Both the position numbers and the translations under genes were made by a program. Shown here in pieces: positions 53,653-64,000 of a stretch of DNA of 64,000 bases. The DNA is from Ichthyophis bannanicus. Taxonomy: Eukaryota > Chordata > Amphibia > Gymnophiona > Ichthyophiidae. The notes under the pieces are model-generated. The model was not told the origin of the DNA. It did no database searches and saw only the letters and a list, made by a program, of their open reading frames with translations. Where the stretch lies: NCBI GenBank assembly GCA_033557465.1, contig CM066033.1:383725289-383789288 (forward strand). The letters run 5' to 3'. Numbering within the stretch: position 1 is the first letter of the stretch; each line of letters begins with the position of its first letter.

Positions 53653-53770
53653 AAAGTAGTTACCTGTAACAGGTGTTCCCCAGGAGCAGCAGGAATCAGT
53701 CCTCACATATGGGTGACGTCAGCGCCGATGGAGCCCCCGTGCGGAGCATTCCCCCAGCTTTCATAGAAAG
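53653..53770 (-). repeat. B3 3' ITR, outer part
   Basis: Starts AAAGTAGTTACCTGTAACAGG. The complement is at 59780-59812 in the B3 ICR. Continues at 59612 after B4, with no base lost. Confidence 0.8.
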
Positions 53771-54135
53771 CACAGTTACTTACCTGTAACAGGTGATCTC
53801 TGGGAACAGCAGGAATTAGTCCTCACATATGGGTACGTCGGTACCGACGGAGCCTGCGCGGGAATGCTCCCCAGCTTCCCAGAATGAAAGCTTTTGGGGC
53901 ATCCCACAGCGCATGCGCGCTGCCTTCCCGCCTTTCCTACCAACTCTCCTCAGTTCAAGTTTAAAGCTGAGACAGAGAGAGAGAGTAAAGGAAAGACAAA
54001 GAGAGAGATACAACTCCTAGGGGAGGTGGGTGGGTTGTGAAGACTAATTCCTGCTGTTCCCAGAGATCACCTGTTACAGGTAAGTAACTGTGCTATCTCC
54101 AGGAACAAGCAGGAATAAGTCCTCACATATGGGGA
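53771..54135 (-). repeat. B4 3' ITR and ICR
   Basis: ITR 53771-53930; ICR 54035-54135 joins the complement of both ends. Contains ACCTGTAACAGGT (53783-53795) and ACCTGTTACAGGT in the ICR. Confidence 0.85.
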
Positions 54136-54241
54136 CTCCCTAGCTAAGATGCCTAGGAGATCCCCAAGGGTATGAGACCCTGAAAGGTTAGTCTTCCTAT
54201 GGATCTCAGACATCCATTCAGGGAAGGAGGGCAGGAGTTGT

Positions 54242-55225
54242 TCAAGAATGGAACAGGTGTCTGAGGACAGCCTGACCAAACAAGGCATCCTGGCGGGAGT
54301 CCTTGTCCAAACAGTAATGGGCTGTGAAGGTATGAACCGAGGCCCAGGTGGCTGCTCGACAGATCTGATCTATGGACACAGAATGAAGATAAGCCATAGA
54401 GGTGGCCATGGCCCTCACATTGTGAGCTGTGACATGGCCCTCCAGAGAATGGTTCTTACTCTGGTAAGTAAAAGAAATACACTGAGCAAACCAATTGGAC
54501 AGTGTTCTTTTAGAGACTGGAAGTCCTAGATGAGAAGGATCAAAAGCAACAAAAAGCTGGGAAGACTTTCTATGTTGCTGTGTCCCTGTGTAAGTAAAAA
54601 GCAAGAGCTCTTTTACAATCTAGAGTATGAAGGTTCCTCTCTGCAGTGGATGCATGAGGAGCTGGAAAAAAGACAGGTAAATATACCTCTTGATTAAGAT
54701 GAAAAGGTGAGACCACTTTAGGCATAAAGTGAGGATTTGTCCTAAGGACTACCTTATCATGATGGAACCTTGTATAAGGTGGATTAGCCACTAAGGCCTG
54801 CAGTTCACTGATGCGGCGAGCAGAAGTGATTGCAATAAGGAAAATAACCTTCCAGGAAAGAAATTTCAAGGAGGTAGTGGCTAAGGGTTCAAAAGGTGGC
54901 TTCATAAGCTGACCAAGAACCAAATTTAAGTCCCATGAATCTTGCAATAAGAGGATGAGAGGAAACAGGTTGTCCATTGATAGACTTAAGGGATGCTGCA
55001 ATAGCACTTAAGTGGACCCTTACTGAATTCGTCTTAAGGCCTGCATTGGAAAGATGCAGGAGATATTCTAATAGAGAATTCAGAGAAAGTGCCAGAGGGT
55101 CAAGACCTTTTTGAGCACACCAAATGGAAAATCTCTTCCATTTAAAAGCATAGGAGCGCCTAGTGGAAGGTTTCCTGGAAGCATGAAGGATATCCTTCAC
55201 TTGCTGCGAAAGATTGAAGTCTTGA
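54242..55225 (-). pseudogene. B4 tyrosine recombinase (broken)
   Basis: Three frames: core-binding (KPSTRRSYAFKWKRF, in the frame ending at 54889), catalytic core 54570-55007 (SARRISEL intact) and C-terminal 54242-54604 (HNVR in place of HRVR, AATWASVHTF, and the HY box). Boundaries between frames are frameshifts near 54600 and 54900-55000. Catalytic residues still visible. Confidence 0.75.
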
Positions 55226-55229
55226 AGGT

Positions 55230-57460
55230 CTAGGCCTTCAGTAACCAAGCTCTGAGGTGAAGGGACTTGGGGTTTGGATGCCACAAAGTCCCCTCCTCCT
55301 GAGACAGAAGGTCTGGAGCAGCTCCCAAGTCCAGGGAGGGGGCTTGGGAGAGATGCAGAAGTAGAGGGAACCACGCTTGGCGTGGCCAGCGTGGAGCTAT
55401 GAGGATCATAGATCCTTGATCCCTCTGAAGTTTGAACAGAGTCTTGGGGATCAAAGGAATGGGTGGAAAGGCATACAGGAAGTCCTGACCCCAATGAAGG
55501 AGGAAGGCATCCTTGGCCTGAACTCCCTGACACGGAATTCTGGAACAGAACCGGGGAAGTTTGGCATTCCACGGACTTGCAAATAGGTCTATGTCCAGGG
55601 TACCCCATTCCTGAAAGATTCTGAGTACCTGATCCATGTGCAGGGGCCATTCGTGTGGAAGCAGAACTCGACTGAGTCTGTCTGCCCAAGAGTTTTGAAT
55701 TCCTGGGACGTATACTGCCAGGAGATGGATTTGATGCTCTCTGGCGAAGGCCCATAATCTTAGAGCTTCGTTGCAAAGCGACAGAGCCAGTTCCTCCTTG
55801 CTTATGTAAAACATGGCTACCTGATTGTCTGTTTGAATGAGGACTGTCTGGTAGCTGAGGAGGGTATGAAAGACCTTGAGAGCTAGGTACACTGCTCGAA
55901 GTTCCAAGAGGTTGATATGAAGGGAGGTCTCCTGTGGGGACCAAGTGCCTTGGGTAGACAGGTCCTGAAGATGAGCTCCCCAACCTGTTTGGGAGGCATC
56001 TGTTGTGAGGATTGCTTGGGGCAGCAAAGGCTGGAAGGGGGACCCCAGCAACAGATTCTGAGTGGATATCCACCATTGGAGAGACCAAAAGAGACGTTTG
56101 GAGTTTGCTATTTGGTCTGAGAGAGCTCCTGAAGCTTGAGTCCACTGGGTGGACAAAGTCCATTGAGCTGCTCTCATGTGTAGACGAGTATAGGGTACCA
56201 CATGTACTGTGGAAGCCATGTGGCCTAGTAGTTGTAGCATCTCCCGGGCAGTTAAGTGGTCCTTTGACTGAATCTGGGAGGCTAACTGCACTAGACGTTG
56301 GCAACGAGCCTGGGGAAGATAGGCTCTTGCAGTAGTGGTGTCCAACCAGGCCCCTATGAATTCTAGGGACTGAGTAGGGGTGAGCTGAGACTTTGGGAGG
56401 TTTACCACAAGTCCCAGATACTGCAGAATGCACCTGGTGGTGTTCAGGGAAATTTGGGCTTTTGGCTGGGATGGAGCTCGGATGAGCCAGTCGTCCAGAT
56501 ATGGGAAGACAAAGATTCCCAGAGTGCGCAGAAATGCAGCAACTATTGCCATGCATTTGGTGAACACTCTTGGAGCAGAGGCCAGACCGAAAGGAAGGAC
56601 TCTGTATTGGTAATGTTTTCCCTGGAACAGAAAACGTAGAAATTTTCTGTGGGATGGATGGATGAGTATATGGTGTACGCATCCTTGAGATCTAGAGAAC
56701 AAAGCCAATCCTGACTCTGTAGGTATGGAAGGAGAGTGCCTAAAGAGAGCATCTTGAACTTCTCCTTGTATAGAAATTTGTTCAATTCTCGGAGATCTAG
56801 AATAGGTCTGTATCCCCCTGTTTTCTTTTATTTATTTTTTATTTTTATTTACATTCTCTTATATACCGCGCTATTCTGCATCAGTGCGGTTTACATTGAA
56901 CAAACTGAAATTACATTGAACAGGGCATTATAACTTGGAGATAACTATTTTACAGGGAACTTGGGCTATGGAGGGTTAAGTGGCTTGCCCAAGACCACAA
57001 GGAGCACCTGTGGGACTAGAAACCCCAGTCCTTCCGGCCCAAGGTTGCTGTCCTCTAGTGGGCTTTGAACCCCTGACCTTCCGGCCTGAAGTACATTGCC
57101 CCAACCACTAGGCTACTCCTCCACTCCATTCTCATTCTTTGGAATGAGAAAGTAGGGGGAGTAAAAACCTGACCCCTGTTGAAGAAGAGGAACTTCTTCT
57201 ATGGCCCTCTGGGCCAGAAGGGAGGTTACCTCCTGATCCAGAAGGTCGAGGAGAGATGTGGGAGAATTGAAATGTCTCACCATGGTGTAGGGAGGAAGGT
57301 CTGAGAAATGAAGTTTGTAGCCCTCTCTGATAATGGAGAGGGTCCGCTGCTCTGATGTGATTTGCTCCCATCTGGGAGCAAAATGAGCTAACCTTCCTGG
57401 AATGGTGAGAGGTTCTGGCTGTTGTAGAGCCAGAAAGGTTAAGTTCCCTAGTATCACATC
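55230..57460 (-). pseudogene. B4 reverse transcriptase-RNase H (split by SINE)
   Basis: The frame at 55230-56708 (492 codons) is open from just before FGLASAPRVFTKC through FPYLDDWLI, RNase H (TTDASQTGWGAH, INLLELRAVYLAL, QTDNQVAMFYI, WADRLSR) to the FPP-containing domain. The RT N-terminal half (GSGFYSPYFLIPKNENG) is at 57113-57460, separated by the SINE and frame breaks. Confidence 0.8.
56829..57125 (-). repeat. tRNA-derived SINE
   Basis: Minus strand begins near 57123 with a pol III A box (TAGCCTAGTGG, 57105-57115) and B box (GGGTTCAAAGCC, 57061-57072), then a SINE body with GGGCAAGCCACTTAACC and an A/T-rich 3' tail. Interrupts an RT frame that continues on both sides, with a short flanking repeat around TTCTTT. 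A full tRNA fold is not evident, so it is a SINE head rather than a functional tRNA gene. Confidence 0.7.
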
Positions 57461-59234
57461 AAAACCCCTGAGGGGCTTGGGACTGCTGGGTTGCAGCAGC
57501 CCCTGCAGGTTTAGGCCTGGCCTGTTTAGGTTGCTGATGCTTAGTAGCAAAGCGACCTGCAGAAGACTGTTGACCAGAAGTGGAAGGAAATCTGTCCTTC
57601 TTGTAAAAAGACTTTTTAAAAGATTTTTTCTTGGCCGGAGTGGAGGTAGACTTAGAAAGTCTATCAAGAGCAGCATTTTCTGCATCCATTTGAGTGGCTT
57701 TAATTTGCCACTCTTTGCCAAATAGGTTTTCACCTGTACAGGGCAGATTTCCTAAACCATCTTGAACCCAGGGTTCTAGATCAGAAGCCTGGAGCAAAGC
57801 AATTCTACGAGCAGCTATAGCAATGCCTGAGGCTCTGCTGGCACCTTCAAAGGAATCAAAGGCTGCCCTGTTGGAAAACTTTGAAATGTCATGAGTATGC
57901 TTAAGCCAAAGAAGGAATTCATCCCTTTTATCTTCTGGAATAAAAGGGAGAAAGTTGTGCAGCTTTTCTGCAACCTCCTTCAGAAACATACCCATATAAA
58001 GGCTGTATGAATTGATTCTGGCAATAAGCATGCTAGCTTGGAAGATCTTTCTACCAAAAGCATCCAAGGTCCTGCATTCTCTTCCTGGAGGAGTAGAAGA
58101 GTGTCTTTTGGTACTCTTTATTCTCTTCATAGCTGACTGCACCACAATAGAGTGGTGAGGAAGCTGAGTTTTTTGAAATCCAGGATGAGGGAGGACATGG
58201 TACATAGTGTCCAATCTACGAGAATGAGGAGAAAGGGTGAGAGGAGTCTCCCACAAGACAATCAAATGTTCTTGAAGAATTTCATGAATGGGCAAGGTGA
58301 CTGCCTCTTTGGGAACCTTAGAGTATCCCAAAATATATCTTTTTCAGAGGTTACTGAAATAGAGTCCTTTAGCTACTTCAATGATGAAGTCTTGAAAGGA
58401 CAAATCCTCTGGAGGAGACATTCTCCTCTTTGGAGAAGAGGGCTCCTCAGGAAGAGTAAGAGATACTTCAGGAGAGTCATCTGATGAATCGGAATCATCA
58501 GAAGACTCGAAGTATCATCTGTTAGCTTCCAGGGATCGATAAGCGTATCGACCGGTATCGACATCGGGCGTACCCGGAACCGGATCGGTATCGGGAAAAG
58601 CCCCGGAACCGGTATCCTGGTGGATGCCCTGGGTACCGGTATCGGTTGTGGTACCGGAACCGGAGTCGGTACCGTGGGCGTCGCAGCCTTAATAAAAGCC
58701 ATTATGGCCTGCTGCATGGATTGAACAGTATGATCCATAGACGCCACACTGCCTGGATGTCGGTACCGGAAGAGTGTGCCGGTACCCCAGAGCAGTCCAA
58801 CAGGTGATCGGTCGAGGCCGTGCCATCGATGTCAACCTGTAACCCCATAGGAGGAGCTTTGGAAGCCGGAGCTTCCCGCCGGGGTTGTTTGGCTGGGGCA
58901 GGGTCCTCAGGGTCAAGCCCGGGGGCATCTCGATACTTAGAGGGAGATTTGCCCTTTGAGGACCTGCTGGAAGAATAATGTTTGGTTACCTGAGATCCAT
59001 CAGGAGAGGAAGATCTGGATGATGTCGATGCTGGAGTATCTGTGGAAAACAGCATATGAAACTTGGCTGCTCGGTTCTGTAAGCCTCGTTTAGACATCAG
59101 AGAGCAGGACTGGCAATCCGGGATGGAGTGGTCAGGCCCCAAACATTTAAGACACCATTCATGGGTGTCGGTAACTTAGATGGTACCGCTACACTTGGTG
59201 CATTTTTTTTAAAACCAGAGGATGGTTTCTCCAT
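57459..59234 (-). pseudogene. B4 gag-like protein (broken)
   Basis: Start at 59234 (MEKPSSGFKK). The zinc module (CTKC, EWCLKCLGPDHSIPDCQSC) lies in a second frame because of an A-run slip near 59210. Acidic/Ser-rich middle. Pro-Val/Pro-Ile repeat region at 58540-58690. C-terminal frame 57459-58331 (290 codons) with HSIVVQSAMKRIKS, MGMFLKEVAEKL and a Lys/Gln-rich tail. It does not encode the LAP2-like domain of family A. Confidence 0.65.
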
Positions 59235-59399
59235 GAGGGAGAATTTTCTCTAGGCCTAGAGGCCTAAAGAGGAAAATACACCAAGTGGGGAAAAGAAGAT
59301 TTTTTTTTTTTTTTAAAGAAAAAGTAAAGAAAAAAGACCGGCGGTACCGGTCAGGAGGCGGCAGACACGTGACCAAAGAAACAAATTAAAATAAGAACT

Positions 59400-59611
59400 T
59401 CTTCAGCGGTGACAGGAACACGACCTGCTGGCTCCGCGGAAAAAGAAGAACTGAGGAGAGTTGGTAGGAAAGGCGGGAAGGCAGCGCGCATGCACTGTGG
59501 GATGCCCCAAAAGCTTTTATTCTGGGAAGCTGGGGAGCATTCCCACGTAGGCTCCGTCGGTACCGACGTACCCATATGTGAGGACTTATTCCTGCTTGTT
59601 CCTGGAGATAG
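59400..59611 (-). repeat. B4 5' ITR
   Basis: Inverted match to 53771-53940 (GCTGGGGAGCATTCCC, GTACCGACGTACCCATATG). Ends at CTGGAGATAG. Confidence 0.8.
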
Positions 59612-59980
59612 TCTTTGGGAATGCAGCGCGCATGCATGGTCCCCTTCCCGCCCAAGGGTGCCATCTTGCTCAGTCTGACGACATAGCTTAAAGACAGTAA
59701 AAATAACAAAAATAAATCATATGACTGCAACTCCAAGGGGAGGAGGGAGGGTTGTGAGGACTGATTCCTGCTGCTCCTGGAGAACACCTGTTACAGGTGA
59801 GTAACTACTCTTTCTCCAGGACCAAGCAGGAAGTCAGTCCTCACATATGGGACTCCCAAGCTTAGGGCTACCAGAGGCCCCAAACCGAAAAATGAGCTCC
59901 CTCTAGAGCCTCAGCATGCAAGAACAGAATCTTCTCTGACAACGCCCCTGAAGGTAGCCCAACACCAGGGCTGGAGTTGC
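59612..59980 (-). repeat. B3 ITR remainder and ICR
   Basis: Starts TCTTTGGGAATGCAGC, continuing the ITR from 53770. ICR 59754-59848 with the palindrome CACCTGTTACAGGTG at 59785-59799. 59849-59980 is untranslated. Confidence 0.8.
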
Positions 59981-61030
59981 CTAGACCCCAAAGAGATTGA
60001 GTACCGCTTGCCCGAAAGCACTGTCCCAGCGGAACTCCCTCTCAAGGCAGTAGTGGGCCGCAAAAGTCTGGCTTGAAGACCAAGTAGCGGCCCGGCAGAT
60101 GTCTGCCAACAGAACAGAGCAGAAATGAGCTACTGACACAGCCTTCGCCCTGACACGGTGAGCTGTAACTCGACCCTGCAACGAGAGGCCGGCTGCCCTG
60201 TAAGCCCAGGCGATGCAGTCAGCTACCCATATGGACAAAGTACGCTTGGAGACAGCCAACCCCAACTTATTGGGGTCATAAGAGGCGAAGAGCTGAACCG
60301 CCCTCCGATGCTCCCACGTACGGTCAAGGTAGAAGGACGATGCCCTCCTACAGTCCAGGGTATGCAAGACCATCTCAGCCCGGCTAGCATGAGGCCTTGG
60401 AAAGAAAGTCGGAAGAACCACCTCCTGATTGAGGTGGAAGGAGGAGACAACCTTTGGAAAGAACTTAGGGCGAGTCCGTAAGACTACCCTGTTCCTATAG
60501 AACCTAGTATAAGGTGCTTCTGATACTAGGGCCTGAAGCTCACTCACTCGCCTTGCTGAGGTAAGGGCTACCAGAAATAGCGTTTTCCAGGACAGAAAAC
60601 GCAGAGGGCAAGTAACTATAGGTTCGAATGGTGGGCAAGAAAGCCGTTGCAAGACCACATTTAAATCCCATTCAGTGGCAGGTGGACGCACTGGAGGCTT
60701 AAGCAAAAGCAGGCCTCTGAGGAAGCGAGCTACCAAAGGATGGCTGGAAAGAGGCTGACCTTTCACCTGTGAGTGGTGTGCTGAAAGAGCACTAATATGG
60801 ACTCTAACAGAATTGGACTTAAGGCCTAGGTCGGACAGGTGAAGCAAATACTGCAGCACCACTGGCACCAGGCATGAGAAGGGATTCTCATTGTGTTGAG
60901 TACACCAGGTAGAGAATCTATGCCACTTAAAGGCATAAGACTTTCTGGTGGACTGCCTCCTAGAGGCCAAGATGATGTCCTCCACTTCCCTAGGCAGTAG
61001 TAAGGGCGCTAGGACTACCCTTTCAGCAGC
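59981..61030 (-). CDS. B3 tyrosine recombinase (open frame)
   Basis: The frame is open for 588 codons (59981-61747). Only its last 350 residues are the recombinase; the rest overlaps RNase H in another frame. Core-binding part with STRKSYAFKWHRF, catalytic core with SARRVSEL (Arg), KTLSIW-type helix, then HRVR (His, Arg), AATWSSSQTF and the AAHYCLERE box (Tyr). All catalytic residues are present. It ends NLFGV. Best preserved family B recombinase in the window. Confidence 0.8.
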   Translation of the reverse strand, partial: AAERVVLAPLLLPREVEDIILASRRQSTRKSYAFKWHRFSTWCTQHNENPFSCLVPVVLQYLLHLSDLGLKSNSVRVHISALSAHHSQVKGQPLSSHPLVARFLRGLLLLKPPVRPPATEWDLNVVLQRLSCPPFEPIVTCPLRFLSWKTLFLVALTSARRVSELQALVSEAPYTRFYRNRVVLRTRPKFFPKVVSSFHLNQEVVLPTFFPRPHASRAEMVLHTLDCRRASSFYLDRTWEHRRAVQLFASYDPNKLGLAVSKRTLSIWVADCIAWAYRAAGLSLQGRVTAHRVRAKAVSVAHFCSVLLADICRAATWSSSQTFAAHYCLEREFRWDSAFGQAVLNLFGV

Positions 61031-62932
61031 CAGGCCATCAAAATGAGGGACTGGAGATTGGGGTGCAAGAGAGATCCCTGCTCCTGAGATAGGAGATCGT
61101 GTTGCATCCCCAGAGGGAGAGGAGTGTCCACCGCCAGTTGCAACAGTAATGGGAACCAGGGTTGCCTTGGCCACCTGGGGGCCACCAGAATCACTGAGGC
61201 CTTGTCCCGGGTCACCTTGAAAAGGGTCTTGGACACTAGAGGCGTGGGAGGAAATGCACATAGGAGGCCTGTAGACCATGGAATGAGAAACGCATCCGCT
61301 GCTACTCTGAGAGGATGTGGTTGTCTGGAACAGAACCTGGGTAGCTGACGGTTCAGAGGACTGGCAAAGAGATCTATGGTTGGAAGACCCCATCTCAGGA
61401 AGATCTGTTGAACCACTAAGGGATTCAACCGCCATTCGTGCGGCTGCAGGATCCTGCTGAATCTGTCCGCCAGGTAATTCTCCTGACCTGGGAGATGGAC
61501 TGCCCAGGAGCACAGTTTCTGCACTTCCTGACATAGAAGATGGGATCCTGTGCCCCCTTGTTTGTTCACGTAGAACAGAGCAACTTGATTGTCCGTCTGA
61601 ACCAAGACGGACTGGTGAGAGATGAGATGAGAGAAAGTTCTCAGGGTTAAGCGGATAGCACTCAGTTCTAAGAGATTGATCTGCTGTGTGGCCTCCCAAG
61701 GAGTCCACAGGCCTTGAGTACATGCCCCTTAGCAATGTGCACCCCAAACTTGAAGAGAAGCATCAGTTGTCAGCACCTGAGAGAGTGTGTGGAGGTGCCT
61801 GAAAAGGCACCCCTTGCACTAGATTCGGAAGATGAAGCCACCATTGCAGAGAAGACTGTAGTAGGCTGGACACCCTCACTTTGTCCGTGAGGTTTCCTGT
61901 AGCTTGGTGCCACTGAGTCCTGAGGCCCCATTGAGCTGGCCTCATGTGTAGACGGGCATTTGGAGTTACATGGACCGTGGATGCCATGTGGCCTAAGAGC
62001 CTCAGGAATTGTCTGGCGGATACCAGAGAATTGCTGTGGAATAGCCTGGCTAGAGCCATCAATCTGTGAGCCCTGTCCACTGGTAGAATGCCTGAAATGT
62101 GTCCAGTCGAGCTCCTATGAACTCCAGGTTCTGGGAGGGTTGCAAACTGGACTTTGTGAAGTTTGACAAACCCCAAGTGCTGAAGCAGAGCGACAGTGCG
62201 AAGGGTGGCTTGATTTGCCTCATCATCCAGATATGGAAAGACAAAGAGGCCTTGAACCCTGAGGTAGGCCACAACCGTCGCCAAGCACTTGGTGAATACC
62301 CTGGGGTCAGATGTAAGGCCAAAAGGCAGTACTCTGTACTGATAATGGTTTCCTCCCACGACAAATCTGAGATATTGTCTGTGGTCTGGATGAATAAGGA
62401 TGTGAGTATAAGCATCCTTTAGATCTAAGGAGCATAGCCAATCTCCCTACTGGAGGTAGGGCAGCAGGATTCCAAGGGTAAGCATCTTGAACTTTTCCCT
62501 CTCCAGGAACTTGTTCAGGTTTCGCAAGTCTAGGATGGGTCCGAGGCCTCCTGTTCTCTTTGGTACCAGGAGGTACCTGGAATAGAAGCCTTGACCTCTC
62601 AGGCGGTGGGGCACCAGTTCCACTGCCTGTTCCTTCAGAAGACTTGCCAACTCCTGCAGGAGTAAGTCCCTGTGCAGAGGGTGTCTGGGAGGCTCCCCTG
62701 GAAAATAGAAGGGGGGTACCTGGTGGAAGTGGAGGAGATAGCCCTTCTGGACTATACTTAGAACCCAGGTATCCCTTGTGACGGCTGACCACCTGTGGGC
62801 AAACAGGGCCAGCCTGCCTCCAGTGCTGATGGGGGCCAGCTGAGGAAGAGAGGCTATGCCATTGCAGTCAAAAACCCCCTCCCTGCTGAGCAGGAGCCGG
62901 AGGCTTGGGGGCCTTCTGTCTACGGGGCCCAT
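61015..62932 (-). pseudogene. B3 reverse transcriptase-RNase H (broken)
   Basis: RT start 62447-62932 (GQGFYSRYLLVPKRTGGLGP), middle 61763-62359 with FPYLDDEANQATL, where the Trp and several residues after the catalytic Asp pair are missing. RNase H end 61015-61605 (VQTDNQVALFYVNKQGG) and the FPP-containing domain (IDLFASPLNRQLPRFCSR). At least three frame breaks. Confidence 0.8.
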
Positions 62933-64000
62933 GACCCTGCCCCTTGGCCTGCTGACCCTGTTGGGGAGCTACAGAGGCCTGATAATGAGGGTACTGTTTA
63001 TAGGCAGATGACTTCAAGCAAAAAGTCTTCCCCCCCCCCCCCCCCGAGTCCTTCTTCTGAGAAGGGACAGATGTTTTTCTGAACAGCCTTGTCCGGGTAA
63101 GAGTCTCGGTCTCGAGTTCGGCAGCCTTGTCAGCCATGGGCTTACCAAAGAGGTTTTCACCTCGGCAGGGGACATCGACCAACTTGTCCTGCACCCATGG
63201 CTCGAGGTCCGATGACTCTAGCCAAGCCTGACGGTGTGCACCGATGCCAGCCGCGGCTACTCGGGCCGAAGCCTCGAAGCCATCATAGGCTGCTTGAGAT
63301 ATAAACTTCAAGCACTCACGAATACCCGAGAACAGAGCATTGAACCTCTGCAAAGGTTCCTCGGAGAGACCAGCAGAGAACCCGGCAATCTCCTTTGCCA
63401 GGTCTCGAAGGTACATGCCCATGTAGAGCTGGACACGGCAAGCAAGCATAGAGTCCTGGAAGCACTTCTTACCGAGGGCATCCGGGTTCCGGGCCTCCTG
63501 GCCGGGAGGCACCGAGGAGTGCATCTTCTGACTCTTCAGACGATGCATGGCCGATTCCACAAACATGGAGTGGTGCGGTAATTGTGCCTTTTGGAACCCA
63601 GGGCTCTTGGACTTGATAGATGGAATCGACCCGCTTTCTTAAAACCGGCGTCGATGCTGGCGCCTCCCACATGCGGAAGAGCAACCCTCTGATGCTAGAA
63701 CGAACCAGAACAGTAAAGGCCTCCTTCGGAGGAGAGTCATACTGTAGGGCCTCAAGCTCCTTGGCTTGAGGCTCTTCCTCTGGATCCGTGGGGAATGCCC
63801 AAGCCTTGGCCATGTCCCGCACGAAGTCCGAGAACTGTGTATCCTCTGCCGGGGATCTTCTACGAGGCTCAGACTCCGAGCCCGAAAGGTGTCGGGCGAC
63901 TCCTCATCCTCCGTCTCCCAGCCGGACTCCTCGGAGGAGGAATCGAGCGGCTCCGGTCGGGCAGGCATCGATGCCATCCGCCTCGATGCCGAGGGTACCG
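62868..64000 (-). pseudogene. B3 gag-like protein, partial (start outside window)
   Basis: The conserved C-terminal frame 62868-63566 has MHRLKSQKMHSSVPPG, MGMYLRDLAKEIAGFSAGL, DLEPWVQDKLVDVPC and a basic tail. More N-terminal pieces are at 63469-63822 and 63639-63977 (Ser/Glu-rich). A 16-C tract at 63030-63045 lies in the tail. The zinc module would be past 64000. Confidence 0.65.

Larger units (their letters stand above)
53771..59611 (-). mobile_element. DIRS-type retrotransposon B4 (family B, diverged), nested in the B3 ITR
   Basis: Left end CACAGTTACTTACC (53771), right end CTGGAGATAG (59611), both confirmed by the ICR at 54035-54135. gag, RT-RNase H and YR are in several frames, and a SINE interrupts the RT. 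It is a separate subfamily from B0-B3, with its own ITR sequence. Joining 53770 to 59612 restores the ITR of B3. Confidence 0.88.
53652..64000 (-). mobile_element. DIRS-type retrotransposon B3 (family B), runs off the window
   Basis: 3' ITR starts at about 53653 and is split by B4 at 53770/59612. ICR at 59754-59848, YR, RT-RNase H and gag follow. The 5' end is past 64000. Inserted in the Penelope-like element. YR is open, but RT lacks residues around the catalytic box. Confidence 0.85.

Noticed and set aside
54889..56682. 597-codon minus-strand frame
   Set aside because: Upstream two thirds are a Ser-rich shadow of the B4 RT-RNase H; only the last about 100 codons are recombinase.
57061..57115. 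tRNA gene
   Set aside because: A and B boxes are present but the flanking sequence is a SINE body and no cloverleaf is apparent.
1..64000. CRISPR arrays, operons, prophage or bacterial origin
   Set aside because: No regularly spaced repeats and no packed prokaryotic genes; all long frames belong to eukaryotic transposable elements.

Overview
This is a eukaryotic, vertebrate-type window with almost no host coding sequence. It is packed with nested transposable elements, dominated by DIRS-type tyrosine-recombinase retrotransposons, plus L1, L2-like and CR1-like LINE pieces, Penelope-like elements, a mariner, a hAT (Charlie/GTF2IRD2-like) transposon and a tRNA-derived SINE. This mix, with many DIRS gag proteins that resemble LAP2-alpha, suggests an amphibian genome, most likely a caecilian. 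That is inference from repeat content, not a proven identification. One convincing host feature is visible: a terminal coding exon on the minus strand at 42119-42265, with a clean splice acceptor, followed by a probable 3' UTR. Layout: I see ten DIRS copies of two families, all on the minus strand. Family A (gag with a LAP2-alpha-like domain): A0, A1, A2, A3, A4. Family B (gag starting with a Cys/His zinc motif): B0, B1, B2, B3, B4. Window start to 19160: A0 is split by B0 (469-18372). B0 is itself split by B1 (973-6691), B2 (7144-13050), a CR1 tail (13283-13738), an L2-like tail and a Penelope fragment. 19937-40260: A1 carries a full-length L1 (20184-26606, 17-bp target-site duplication) and A2 (27620-39458), which contains A3 (33255-39220). 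40261-42265: host 3' UTR and last exon. 42266-64000 would be intron of that gene. It holds an L2-like LINE tail broken by a mariner (42557-43825) and by A4 (43991-50131), then a Penelope-like element broken by the hAT (50480-52884) and by B3 (53652 to beyond the window). B3 contains B4 (53771-59611), which contains a SINE (56829-57125). The DIRS copies follow one plan. In transcriptional order: 5' inverted terminal repeat (ITR), gag, overlapping RT-RNase H with a following methyltransferase-position domain, overlapping tyrosine recombinase (YR), an internal complementary region (ICR) that joins the reverse complements of both element ends, and a 3' ITR with a longer extension. Reading the ICRs gives most element ends to within a few bases. 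Most copies are decayed. A4 is the best preserved: gag and RT-RNase H are open, the recombinase has one frameshift, and its two 114-bp ITR cores differ at one base. I found no CRISPR array, operon or microbial gene. The most striking features are the one-way orientation and nesting of all ten DIRS copies, the ICR architecture, a hAT inserted exactly in the catalytic YIDD codons of a Penelope reverse transcriptase, a hammerhead-ribozyme-like core in that Penelope terminal repeat, and the unidentified host exon.
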